The position numbers were made by a program, and so were the translations under genes. From Sulfurimonas sp. SAG-AH-194-L11 (GTDB lineage: Bacteria > Campylobacterota > Campylobacteria > Campylobacterales > Sulfurimonadaceae), in NCBI RefSeq assembly GCF_029215995.1, contig NZ_JAEMVB010000006.1, forward strand, positions 1-64,000: a stretch of 64,000 nucleotides of DNA, written 5' to 3'. Positions within the stretch are counted from its first letter, which is position 1. Every line of letters starts with the position of its first letter. This document shows, piece after piece, positions 20,697 through 30,404 of this stretch. Below the pieces are notes generated by a model. That model was not told the origin of the DNA. It was given only the letters and a program-made list of their open reading frames with translations, and searched no databases.

Positions 20697-21647
20697 ATGA
20701 AACTGAGTGAAATCGCACAACTTATAGGTGCAAAATTTGATGGAAGCGATAGAGAAATCACTTCTATGAATACACTGAGTGAGGCAAATGAGAACGAAGT
20801 CTCTTTTGTTGCAAATGCGAAGTATATAAAAGAAATCTCTTCTTCAAATGCAGCTGCTATTATCTGCGATAAATCTACTAAAGATAAAGTTTCCACTGAT
20901 AGAGTCGCTTTAGTAGTGGATGCACCATACTGGCAGATGGCAGTTCTTAGTGCTAAGTTTGCTCCAGCATTGGAAGATGTCTCATCTCCTAAAGCTATAA
21001 TAGGTGAAGGTAGTATGGTCTCGGCTAAAGCAGAACTTGCGAATGGTGCAGTTATTGGTAAAAACTGTAATATCATGGCGGGTGTATATGTTGGATCTAA
21101 TGCTATAGTTGGTGATAATACTATACTCTATCCAAATGTAGTCATTTATAGAGACTGTAAAGTAGGAAGCTCATGCATTATCCATGCAGGAACAGTTATT
21201 GGAAGTGATGGTTTTGGTTTTGCATCTAACAAAATGGGTATTCATAAAAAGATATATCATATTGGAAATGTTGTTATAGAAGATGATGTTGAGATAGGTT
21301 CTAACACTTCAATAGATCGAGCAGTGTTTACGAGCACATATATAAAAAAAGGTTCTAGGTTAGATAACCTTATTCAGGTAGGGCATAACTGTGAAATAGG
21401 TGAGTATAGTGTAATAGCAGGACAAGCAGGTCTTGCTGGATCATCTAAAATTGGCAGAAGTAATGTTTTTGGTGCACAGTCAGGTGTAGCAGGACACTTA
21501 GAAATAGCTCCTTTTAATACTTTTGCAGCACGAACAGGTGTAACGAAAACTATTAAAGAGAGTGGTAAAACATTTGCTGGATTTCCTTTTATGGAGCATC
21601 GTACATGGCTTAAAATTCAGGGTAAATTAGCTAGACTTATTAAATAA
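20697..21647 (+). CDS. lpxD: UDP-3-O-acylglucosamine N-acyltransferase
   Basis: Left-handed beta-helix hexapeptides; SDGFGFASNKMGIHKKIYHIGNVVIEDDVEIGSNTSIDRA. Confidence 0.95.
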   Translation: MKLSEIAQLIGAKFDGSDREITSMNTLSEANENEVSFVANAKYIKEISSSNAAAIICDKSTKDKVSTDRVALVVDAPYWQMAVLSAKFAPALEDVSSPKAIIGEGSMVSAKAELANGAVIGKNCNIMAGVYVGSNAIVGDNTILYPNVVIYRDCKVGSSCIIHAGTVIGSDGFGFASNKMGIHKKIYHIGNVVIEDDVEIGSNTSIDRAVFTSTYIKKGSRLDNLIQVGHNCEIGEYSVIAGQAGLAGSSKIGRSNVFGAQSGVAGHLEIAPFNTFAARTGVTKTIKESGKTFAGFPFMEHRTWLKIQGKLARLIK

Positions 21648-21664
21648 AAAAAAGGATATTTAAA

Positions 21665-21865
21665 ATGAGTACAATTCCATTAAGTTCAACAAAAAAAGGT
21701 GTTATTTCAGTAACAAAGATAGAGAGACCATATGGTGAAGATAGTGCTCCAGTAGTAAGTGTTGGTATATCTTTAAGCGGAGATGCTGAGAATCCAGAGT
21801 GGAAAGTTCATATTCCAATGGATAATTTAGATGATGTTATTAAAGCACTTCAAGCTTTAAAATAA
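21665..21865 (+). CDS. Conserved small hypothetical protein
   Basis: 66 aa ORF preceded by aaaaaaaggatatttaaa. Confidence 0.6.
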   Translation: MSTIPLSSTKKGVISVTKIERPYGEDSAPVVSVGISLSGDAENPEWKVHIPMDNLDDVIKALQALK

Positions 21866-21877
21866 AAGTTTTATTTT

Positions 21878-22318
21878 TTGAATAATAAACTTTCGCAAAC
21901 GACAGTTTCAATTATAAAAAACTCAGCACAGCTTATTACAAAGAATGATATAAAAATTTCAATGAAAATGTATGAATTGTTATTTTTAAAATATGCAGAA
22001 CTACAAAAGTTATTTGCACATAAAAGTACAGATCAATATATGCGGCTTGCTGAAGCACTATCGGCATATGCTATCAATATTGATATGATAGAACGTTTAA
22101 GGCCAGCACTTTTAGTTATTGCACAAACACATGCAGATGCAAATGTTAAACCAATTCATTATCCTATGGTTGGTATGGCTTTGATAGAAGCAATTGAGAG
22201 TGTATTAGGGGATAGAGCAACACTTGAATTTATTGATGCTTGGCGAGAAGCCTATCGTTTTGTTGCAAATATTTTAATTGAAATGCAACAGGAAATAAAC
22301 AAAAGTCAAGAACTTTAA
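21878..22318 (+). CDS. Single-domain bacterial globin
   Basis: 146 aa, globin-like helices (MYELLFLKYAELQKLFAHK, HYPMVGMALIEAIESVLG, AWREAYRFVANILIEM); TTG start. Confidence 0.75.
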   Translation: MNNKLSQTTVSIIKNSAQLITKNDIKISMKMYELLFLKYAELQKLFAHKSTDQYMRLAEALSAYAINIDMIERLRPALLVIAQTHADANVKPIHYPMVGMALIEAIESVLGDRATLEFIDAWREAYRFVANILIEMQQEINKSQEL

Positions 22319-23490
22319 GTTCTGACCTTTAGGTTTTTAACAAACTCTTCTATACGCTTGATTCCTTTACGTATACTCTCTATATCAGTTGCAAATGAAA
22401 ATCTAAAATAACCCTCACTTCCAAAACCAACACCTGGTACTACAGCAACCTCTTTTTGTGCAAGTAAATCTTTTGCAAATGTAAGAGAGTCACTACTTAC
22501 TTCTTTAATATTTACAAAAAGATAAAATGCACCATCTGGTTTTAAAACACTGAGTCCATCTACGGCGTTAAAAAGTTTTACAGCCTCATCACGACGGATA
22601 ATAAACTCTTTTCTCATCATCTCTATATCTGCATCTGCACTACCATCTAAACCTGCGATAGCTGCCATTTGAGTGATAGAGTTAATGTTTGATGTACTTT
22701 GTGACTGTAATTTTTTAGTCGCTTTAATTAGCTCAGTATTAAAAGCAGCCATATAGCCAAAACGCCATCCTGTCATTGCTACTGATTTACTTAGACCATT
22801 GATAGTAACAGTTCTTTCATACATATCACGACTCACTGCAGCACTTGATGTAAACTCGCCATCATAGATGAGTTTTTCATACATCTCATCACTCGCTACA
22901 ATGATATCTGTACCTTCTAAAACTTTAGCAATAGCAGTCAGTTCTTCTTTTGTATAAACACTTCCCGTCGGATTTGAAGGTGTTGTTAAAATAAGCATCT
23001 TTGTTTTAGTTGTGATAGCACCTTTAAGTTGCTCTGGAGTTATCTTAAAAGCTGATGTATCATCCGTTTGAATCTCTACAACATCTCCTCCACAATACTT
23101 TACAAGCTCAGGGTATGTAACCCAATAAGGTGCAGGAATAATTACTTCATCACCCTTATCAATAGTTGCTGAAAAAAGATTAAAAAGAGAGTGTTTAGCT
23201 CCATTACTTACGATTATTTGGTTTGGAGCATACTCTAAGCCATTGTCGCGTTTAAGTTTTGTCGCAACAGCTTCTTTTAAAGCAGGAATGCCATCAACAG
23301 CAGTGTATTTAGTAAAGTCATTATTGATAGCATCAATTGCTGCATCTTTTATGACTTGAGGTGTGCCAAAGTCTGGCTCTCCAGCTGAAAAACTAAGTAC
23401 ATCTTTACCCTGAGCTTTTAACTCTTGAGCTAGTGTTGTAATAGCAATTGTGATTGATTCAGATAATGTGTTTATGCGGTTAGTTAGCAT
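22315..23490 (-). CDS. aspC: Class I/II aminotransferase (aspartate aminotransferase-like)
   Basis: SFSAGEPDFGTPQVIKDAAIDAI, TINGLSKSVAMTGWRFGYMAA. Confidence 0.9.
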   Translation of the reverse strand: MLTNRINTLSESITIAITTLAQELKAQGKDVLSFSAGEPDFGTPQVIKDAAIDAINNDFTKYTAVDGIPALKEAVATKLKRDNGLEYAPNQIIVSNGAKHSLFNLFSATIDKGDEVIIPAPYWVTYPELVKYCGGDVVEIQTDDTSAFKITPEQLKGAITTKTKMLILTTPSNPTGSVYTKEELTAIAKVLEGTDIIVASDEMYEKLIYDGEFTSSAAVSRDMYERTVTINGLSKSVAMTGWRFGYMAAFNTELIKATKKLQSQSTSNINSITQMAAIAGLDGSADADIEMMRKEFIIRRDEAVKLFNAVDGLSVLKPDGAFYLFVNIKEVSSDSLTFAKDLLAQKEVAVVPGVGFGSEGYFRFSFATDIESIRKGIKRIEEFVKNLKVRT

Positions 23491-23558
23491 TATAAACCCT
23501 TAGGTGAAATTAGTAAAAGAATTATACTAAAATAATAATATATATAAGCTAATGCGGT

Positions 23559-24260
23559 TTAACTTTGCATAGATTTTATGAAAGAATCATAAATATGTTC
23601 GAGTTCAAGGTCTTGTTCTAGTAGTTCTTTATTGTCCTCAACTAAAATATGTTCCAAAATAGCAACACGCTTAAGCATATACTCAAACATCTCTTTGTTG
23701 ATGTCTGGAAGCATATTGTGCATAAAAGGATCTTTACAGCGACCTTTAGCAATAACATGAGCAGGTATACCAATTGCAGTAGAGCAAGAGGGAACTTCTT
23801 TGACCACAACAGAGTTAGCACCGATTTTAGAGTATTCACCTATCTCTATATTTCCAAGAATCTTTGCACCGGCACCTAAAACAGCACCTTGTTTGATAGT
23901 AGGATGGCGTTTACCACAGTCAAGTGAAACACCACCTAGTGTAACACCTTGATAGATAAGAACATCATCTTCTATAATAGAAGTCTCACCAATAACAACA
24001 CCTGTACCATGGTCAATAAATACTCGTTTACCAATTTGTGCTGCTGGATGTATATCTATATGTGTGAAAATTTGAGTAAGACCCATAATCATTCTCGCGA
24101 AACGTTTAAAGTTCGCGGTATGGAGCCTATGTGCTATTCGATACCATGCTATTGCCCATACACCAGGATAGTTAAATAAAAAGTCTATTTTAGAGTTGAG
24201 AGCTGGATCGTTTTTGTAAGCATTTGAAAAGTCTTCTTTTATATCGTTGTACAGTCCCAT
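23559..24260 (-). CDS. cysE: Serine O-acetyltransferase
   Basis: HPAAQIGKRVFIDHGTGVVIGETSIIEDDVLIYQGVTLGG. Confidence 0.95.
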   Translation of the reverse strand: MGLYNDIKEDFSNAYKNDPALNSKIDFLFNYPGVWAIAWYRIAHRLHTANFKRFARMIMGLTQIFTHIDIHPAAQIGKRVFIDHGTGVVIGETSIIEDDVLIYQGVTLGGVSLDCGKRHPTIKQGAVLGAGAKILGNIEIGEYSKIGANSVVVKEVPSCSTAIGIPAHVIAKGRCKDPFMHNMLPDINKEMFEYMLKRVAILEHILVEDNKELLEQDLELEHIYDSFIKSMQS

Positions 24261-24268
24261 AAACTACC

Positions 24269-26098
24269 TTAACTTGTTGTTCTTAGATAACCATTTTGTG
24301 CAAGGATGATCTCTAGTTTTGATAGTGTATCACTTTTTTCTTTTTTTGTGATAAAACTGCTTTGGTTTAGATCCATTTTAAGTTTTCTTACAAGTTTATT
24401 TGTGTCATAACCGATAGAATCTAATATATTTAAGGTACTTTTTGATTCAACTTCATTTTTTATCTCAAAAGAGTTGTCATCAATGACTATAGTATATTCA
24501 TTTGGGTGTGTAAAGAGGTTATGGCTCATTCCAAGAGCCTCTTGATATGCTCCAACATTAAAAAAACCTAAAAAATAATCCTCTTTTGTTAGGTCTATAT
24601 CATGAAGATAGAGTGGTTTGTCAGGGTCAAAACCAATCTCGCCATCACTATCACAGGTTATATCCCATATTGAAGCAGCTCTCATCGCTTGTTTTGTATG
24701 ATGATGAATCGGCATAACAGGAAAATGCTGTTTAAGCCCCCAGTAATCTGGAAGACTCTGAAATATAGAAGCATTAATCAAGTAACGCTCTTGAAGACTC
24801 ACTTGCAGTTGTTTGAGTTCACTAGCATTGATTTTAGAAGTGAGGTTCAAAGATTTTTTTATAATGTTATGAACAAGTATCTCTGCATTTGAGCGGTCTT
24901 GAAGATTTATGTATCCTAAATCAAAAAGTGTAAGTAAAGATTCTATATGATCTAGTGCATCATGTAGGTACTCTATACAGTTATCTGGATTAAGGTGAGT
25001 GTAGAGTTCATTTAGCTCCTTAATAAGGGGAGGGTTGCTTTCTTGAAGATTTAATAAGTTCTCATGATAATCTTGTGTAAAGAGTTCTAAAACAGGTGTA
25101 ATAAGTACAGAATGAGAAGCAACTACAAAACGACCTGATTCTGTAAATACATCAGGGTGTTTAACCCCTTTAGCATCCATTATTTCACCGAGTAAAAAGA
25201 TAACACTACTTGAAAACTCTTCTATAGAATAGTTATGAAGTTTAGCATCATCGTGTTGTGCATATGTTACTGCTAAACCACCACCAATATTAATACTATT
25301 TAATGAGGATGCCCCTAGTACTTTAAGCCCAGCATAAATATTTCCAGCCTCCCTGAGAGCTCTTTTTATAGGTGCTATATCTTCCATCTGAGAACCAATA
25401 TGAAAATGTATCATAGTAAATTTATCTAAAAGATTAGCGGCACTTAAAAGTTTTCTAGCTTCAAGTATCTCTGTAGCAGTGAGACCAAATTTTGCATCCA
25501 TTCCTGCACTTTTTGCCCATGTTCCACTTCCAGTTGAGTGTAGCCGTACTCTTAGACCTATGTTTGGTACTTTCAAGTCCGATTTTTCTACAACTTCTAT
25601 GATTGTTTTGAGTTCGCCTAAACCCTCTATAGTAATAGTGATATCATGTCCAGATTGTTTTGCGATAAAAGCAAGTGTAATCATCTCCTTGTCTTTAAAA
25701 CCATTTACAGTTATAGGAGAGTTATTAGTTGACTTACTCATAGCTAAGATTAGCTCAGCTTTACTTCCTGCTTCTAAACCATAAGAGAAGTTTTTGCCTT
25801 CATCTGTAACTGCTGCAACAACAAAGGGGAGTTGATTTACTTTAAGTGGAAATACAGCTCTGAAACTACCCTTATAATTGTTCTCTTCTATAGAATAATT
25901 AAAAGAGTTGTAGAGATTGTTTATCTGTTTTTTTATGAGGTGTGGGAAACGCAAAATAATTGGTCCCCTAACATCTAAAGAACGAATTTTTTGTGTTATA
26001 TCCAACAGGGAGGGTTTTGATTTGTAATTAACCAAAACTTCATCTTCGTCTATAATAAAATTATCATCTGACCATATATTTAAACCGTATGTATTCAT
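24269..26098 (-). CDS. speA: Biosynthetic arginine decarboxylase
   Basis: FRAVFPLKVNQLPFVVAAV, GLEAGSKAELILAM, SINIGGGLAVTY. Confidence 0.93.
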   Translation of the reverse strand: MNTYGLNIWSDDNFIIDEDEVLVNYKSKPSLLDITQKIRSLDVRGPIILRFPHLIKKQINNLYNSFNYSIEENNYKGSFRAVFPLKVNQLPFVVAAVTDEGKNFSYGLEAGSKAELILAMSKSTNNSPITVNGFKDKEMITLAFIAKQSGHDITITIEGLGELKTIIEVVEKSDLKVPNIGLRVRLHSTGSGTWAKSAGMDAKFGLTATEILEARKLLSAANLLDKFTMIHFHIGSQMEDIAPIKRALREAGNIYAGLKVLGASSLNSINIGGGLAVTYAQHDDAKLHNYSIEEFSSSVIFLLGEIMDAKGVKHPDVFTESGRFVVASHSVLITPVLELFTQDYHENLLNLQESNPPLIKELNELYTHLNPDNCIEYLHDALDHIESLLTLFDLGYINLQDRSNAEILVHNIIKKSLNLTSKINASELKQLQVSLQERYLINASIFQSLPDYWGLKQHFPVMPIHHHTKQAMRAASIWDITCDSDGEIGFDPDKPLYLHDIDLTKEDYFLGFFNVGAYQEALGMSHNLFTHPNEYTIVIDDNSFEIKNEVESKSTLNILDSIGYDTNKLVRKLKMDLNQSSFITKKEKSDTLSKLEIILAQNGYLRTTS

Positions 26099-26104
26099 AA
26101 TTAG

Positions 26105-27832
26105 CTAGAGGTGAAGTTTGTTTCTAAAGTATACATCAATATCAAAGAAAACTTCACCATTTCGATTTGTATATGTTAAAGCACTTTTATCAAGATTATT
26201 TATACTTTTTTTACCCATGACCGCAAGTACCACTTTCATACTTTTTATAAGGTTGTTATGATAGTTTCCTATCTTTTGACCTTGTTTGATGACAAGATAT
26301 GAGGCACGTTTTTTCTCATCTTGAGTTGCAAAACCAACAGGACAAACATGTGCACCAAATCCAGAACACATACGAGCACGGATACAGCCACCACTCATCA
26401 TAAAACCACGAGCCATACCAACTGCATCAGCTCCCATAGCCAAGGTTATAATAACATCATCGGGTGTGAGTATCTTTCCACTAGCGATAATTTTTATATC
26501 TTCTCGAATCTTATGCATTGTAAGCATAGTATCGAGAATATATAAAGCATTGTTAGTTGTAAGACCAACGGACTCCATAAGTTCAAGTGGTGCAGTAGCA
26601 CTACCACCCTCACCACTATCGACTGTAATAAAGTCAGGAAGATTTTTACCATCAGCTTTTCTTTGTGCTAGTTCTTCACACAACTCCTCTATGGCATGTG
26701 CATCTGAGATAACTATCTTAAATCCAACAGGTTTATCTGACAGGTTTTGAAGTTTTTCTACAAAGTTAAGTAGGTCCTCTGTTGTATCAGCATAAGGAAA
26801 GCGATTTGGAGAAAAGACATTTTGCCCTTGTGGTACACCTCTATAGTAAGCAATATCAGCTGTTACCTTAGCACCTGCGAGTTTCCCACCTGTTTGCTTA
26901 GCACCTTGTGCAATTTTTATCTCTGTCATACGACAAAATTTCATTACTTTTTGATATTTGACTGCATCAAATTTACCATCATCATCTCTTACACCATAAA
27001 GACCTGAACTCATTTGAAAAACAATATTTCCTATACTATCAGGAACCTTTTTGGGAAAACTCTCCATAGGTGCATTCCAGTTAACACGAAAAAGTACATG
27101 ACTTGCATTATCATAGATATATGTATTTTGAGTTTTTTTATTGAGTAATATATTGCGGTACCATTTAAGTGCGACTTTCTTATTGAAGAAAAAGTTACCA
27201 ACTTTAAAGATGAACTCTGCATAGGGGGTACTTGGAATTATTTCTAAGTAATCACAATTATCTAAATCTGGCTTAAGAGTAAAAAGATGATTTGAAGTAA
27301 GTGATCCCTCACCTGTATTGACTGTTAGTCCGGAGTTTTTTCCTGCAATACTAAAGGCACGAATCGCTTCAGGGCTGAGTGAGCCATCGCTCATGGCAGA
27401 ACGTAATATTGGTGAATAAGATCTAAAAGGTATCTTCCTTTTAGTACCAAATACAACACTAACATCTTCATCAACTTCATCTTCATTAAGAACAGATCCA
27501 GAGTGCTTTATAACAAATCTTGATCCTGAGAAAGGTTGATTAACTGAAAAAGATTGGTAGTTTGGAAGGTTTTTAGAAGCCTTATAGACCCAGTCAACCT
27601 TATCTTTTGATTCATAAAAGTTTTCATCAGCAAAATATTGGCGGAGGGGCTCACGAAGTGCCTCAAATAGATAGCGCATACGACCTATAACAGGGTAGTT
27701 GATAAGAAGAGCACGCTTGCGTTGTACATATTTATCATGGATAAAAAGAGCAAAAAGTAAAAAAACAGCAACGATAATAAAAAGCTCTAAGAAATGTACA
27801 AATACATTCCAAACACCCATAAATAATTCCAT
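26105..27832 (-). CDS. FMN-binding glutamate synthase family protein
   Basis: ITVDSGEGGSATAPLELMESVGL; CIRARMCSGFGAHVCPVGFATQ. Confidence 0.9.
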   Translation of the reverse strand: MELFMGVWNVFVHFLELFIIVAVFLLFALFIHDKYVQRKRALLINYPVIGRMRYLFEALREPLRQYFADENFYESKDKVDWVYKASKNLPNYQSFSVNQPFSGSRFVIKHSGSVLNEDEVDEDVSVVFGTKRKIPFRSYSPILRSAMSDGSLSPEAIRAFSIAGKNSGLTVNTGEGSLTSNHLFTLKPDLDNCDYLEIIPSTPYAEFIFKVGNFFFNKKVALKWYRNILLNKKTQNTYIYDNASHVLFRVNWNAPMESFPKKVPDSIGNIVFQMSSGLYGVRDDDGKFDAVKYQKVMKFCRMTEIKIAQGAKQTGGKLAGAKVTADIAYYRGVPQGQNVFSPNRFPYADTTEDLLNFVEKLQNLSDKPVGFKIVISDAHAIEELCEELAQRKADGKNLPDFITVDSGEGGSATAPLELMESVGLTTNNALYILDTMLTMHKIREDIKIIASGKILTPDDVIITLAMGADAVGMARGFMMSGGCIRARMCSGFGAHVCPVGFATQDEKKRASYLVIKQGQKIGNYHNNLIKSMKVVLAVMGKKSINNLDKSALTYTNRNGEVFFDIDVYFRNKLHL

Positions 27833-29043
27833 TAAAAATCCTTAAGTAATATAACCTCTTCTGATTTAGCTTCTAAATCTTTCACCCATATAGTACCATC
27901 TTTCTTTTCGTTTTCTCCAATAACACAACAATATTTTGCATTTACCTTATCTGCTGCATTTAAGTGTTTCTTTAAGTTCTTTGCTTTGTAGTCACATACA
28001 ACTTTCTCTGTAGCTCTTTTGTCCTGAGTTAACTTAACCACGAGGTCTACAGCATCACTATCCATAGCACCTATGTAATAACCCTCACGTTTAACTTTTG
28101 GCATAACTATAAGTTCCATAAGTCTTTCTATACCCATTGCAAATCCAACCGCAGGAGTAGGACGACCATCTAAAAACTCTACAAGTCTATCGTATCGTCC
28201 ACCACCAGCAATAGCACTCTGGCTTCCGATGTTGTCACTTACAAACTCAAACGCAGTCTTTGAGTAATAGTCAAGACCACGAACAAGGTTTGTGTCTATC
28301 TCGAACTCAACTCCGTTATCTGTAAGAATAGTCTTTAGTTTAGTAAAGTCTTCCTCGCAAGCCCCACATAAAGAGTTAATAAGTTTTGGTGCTTTCTCAT
28401 ATAAAGATTGACAGTGTGTGTTTTTACAATCAAGTACACGGATAGGGTTAGTAGTTTTTCTGCGTTGACAGTCTTCACATATCTCATCTTCAACAGACTC
28501 TATATAAGTCACAAGTGAGTCACGATACTGAGGCATACAGTTTTGATCACCAAGTGAGTTTAACTGCAGTCTGTAACCTATGCCACATTTTTTAAGAATA
28601 TCAGCAACCATCATAATCATAGTAGCATCTTCATAAACACTATCAACACCAAAGCTCTCCACTCCAAACTGGTGAAACTGACGCAGGCGTCCTTTTTGTG
28701 GACGCTCATAACGAAACATACTTCCGTGATAAAAATATCTATGAATTCCACCGGCTTTATCTAGTTTCTTTTGAACAAAGGCACGAACAACACCAGCTGT
28801 GCCTTCAGGACGAAGACAAACATCATTCTCACCCTTGTCGATGAACTGATACATCTCTTTACCAACAATGTCACTACTCTCACCAACACTGCGTTTAAAA
28901 AGTGCTGTCTCTTCTAAAAGAGGTGTTTCGATAAAATGAAAACCATAATTTTGTGCAACCTTAGTCGCTAAGTTTATGAAGTATGTAAAACGTTCATAAT
29001 CCTCACTTAAAATATCGTTCATTCCTCTGAGTGACTTAATCAT
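27832..29043 (-). CDS. hisS: Histidyl-tRNA synthetase
   Basis: LRPEGTAGVVRAFV, YRYERPQKGRLRQFHQFGVE-type motif 2, GLDYYSKTAFEFV, AGGGRYDRLV. Confidence 0.96.
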   Translation of the reverse strand: MIKSLRGMNDILSEDYERFTYFINLATKVAQNYGFHFIETPLLEETALFKRSVGESSDIVGKEMYQFIDKGENDVCLRPEGTAGVVRAFVQKKLDKAGGIHRYFYHGSMFRYERPQKGRLRQFHQFGVESFGVDSVYEDATMIMMVADILKKCGIGYRLQLNSLGDQNCMPQYRDSLVTYIESVEDEICEDCQRRKTTNPIRVLDCKNTHCQSLYEKAPKLINSLCGACEEDFTKLKTILTDNGVEFEIDTNLVRGLDYYSKTAFEFVSDNIGSQSAIAGGGRYDRLVEFLDGRPTPAVGFAMGIERLMELIVMPKVKREGYYIGAMDSDAVDLVVKLTQDKRATEKVVCDYKAKNLKKHLNAADKVNAKYCCVIGENEKKDGTIWVKDLEAKSEEVILLKDF

Positions 29044-29162
29044 TTGCTGTCCTTGTATAATAGTAATGTAAGGATACCATTTTTAATCTTTTGTTTTAAT
29101 GATGAACCTTTTTTGAAGTAAAAATAGTGTAAAATTGACCTCATATTAAGATAGGAAAATAG

Positions 29163-30404
29163 ATGACATTTGACAAATTAGAACTCTCAAGAGAAATCCT
29201 TCAAATTTTAGAAGAGAAAAACTTTAAAACTCCAACACCAGTACAAAAAAGTGTTATCCCTTTAGTTCTGCAAGGCAAAGATGTAATTGCCCAGGCACAA
29301 ACGGGAAGTGGAAAGAGTGCTAGTTTTGTTCTGCCTATTTTACAGTTATGGAGTCAAACTCGTGATAATGCTAAAAAGGGAAAAATAAAAGTTCTTGTTT
29401 TAACACCAACTCGTGAGCTTACTTTACAGATAGCATCAGCATTTAATGAGTTCTCAAAGTATCTAAAAAAGACTCCACAAATAGTGAGCCTTATCGGTGG
29501 AGAAAAGATAGGAGAGCAACTTTTTGAGGTGCAAAAAGGGTGTGATATTCTTGTGGCAACAAGTGGGCGTTTTTTAGATGTTTTGAGAAAAAAACAGATG
29601 AATTTATCGCATTTGAATTTTTTAATATTAGATGAAGCAGATAAGATGCTAAACCTTGATTTTAGCGAGGAGTTAGACCTTATTTTAGAGTCTATTCCAA
29701 GTAAGAGACAAAACTTACTTTTCTCTGCGACATATCCACAAAAAATGTTAAGCATTATCTCTAAAATAGTAACTTCTCCAGTTGAAGTAAAAATCCAAGA
29801 GACACAAACAGTAGAGACAATAACTCAAAGAGTTATACAAGTAAATCGTGAAAACCGTGGACCGCTACTTCGCCATCTTTTAAAAGAGAACAATTACAAA
29901 CGAGTTCTTGTTTTTATGGCTAACAAACGAGCAACTGATAATATCGCGGAGAAGTTTAGAAAACATAATATAAAAGCAGCTTCGTTTAATGCAGACTTAG
30001 AACAAGATATAAGAAATGCGACTCTCGCTGCATTTAAAGAAGCGAAGGTAAATGTTCTTTTTGCAACAGATATTGCAGCCCGTGGACTAGATATTGACAA
30101 TATTGACTGTGTTATAAACTACGACCTACCGCGTTCACCTGCTGATTATATTCATAGAATAGGGCGAACAGCGAGAGCGGGTAAGTCAGGAGAGGCTATA
30201 AGCTTTATGGATTATGAAACGCAAGAACATTTTAAACTCATTGAAAAACGCAGTGATATTAGTTTAAAGTATGAGCAAGTCAAAGGTTTTGAGCTCTTAG
30301 GCGAAGCACCTAAAAAGCAAAAAGGTCCTGCTCCTGTTAAGGGAAAAGCTAAGAGTAAAAAAGATAAACTCAGAGAGAAGAATAAACTAGCTAATAAGGA
30401 CTAG
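29163..30404 (+). CDS. rhlE: DEAD-box RNA helicase (RhlE-like)
   Basis: AQTGSGKSASFVLP, PTRELTLQIA, LDEADKML, SATYP, HRIGRTARAGKSG. Confidence 0.93.
   Translation: MTFDKLELSREILQILEEKNFKTPTPVQKSVIPLVLQGKDVIAQAQTGSGKSASFVLPILQLWSQTRDNAKKGKIKVLVLTPTRELTLQIASAFNEFSKYLKKTPQIVSLIGGEKIGEQLFEVQKGCDILVATSGRFLDVLRKKQMNLSHLNFLILDEADKMLNLDFSEELDLILESIPSKRQNLLFSATYPQKMLSIISKIVTSPVEVKIQETQTVETITQRVIQVNRENRGPLLRHLLKENNYKRVLVFMANKRATDNIAEKFRKHNIKAASFNADLEQDIRNATLAAFKEAKVNVLFATDIAARGLDIDNIDCVINYDLPRSPADYIHRIGRTARAGKSGEAISFMDYETQEHFKLIEKRSDISLKYEQVKGFELLGEAPKKQKGPAPVKGKAKSKKDKLREKNKLANKD

Noticed and set aside
20663-21076. - strand ORF 137 aa antisense to lpxD
   Set aside because: Shadow ORF opposite a clear LpxD.
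25479-25784. + strand ORF 101 aa antisense to speA
   Set aside because: Shadow ORF opposite a clear arginine decarboxylase.
29354-29755. - strand ORF 133 aa antisense to rhlE
   Set aside because: Shadow ORF opposite conserved helicase motifs.
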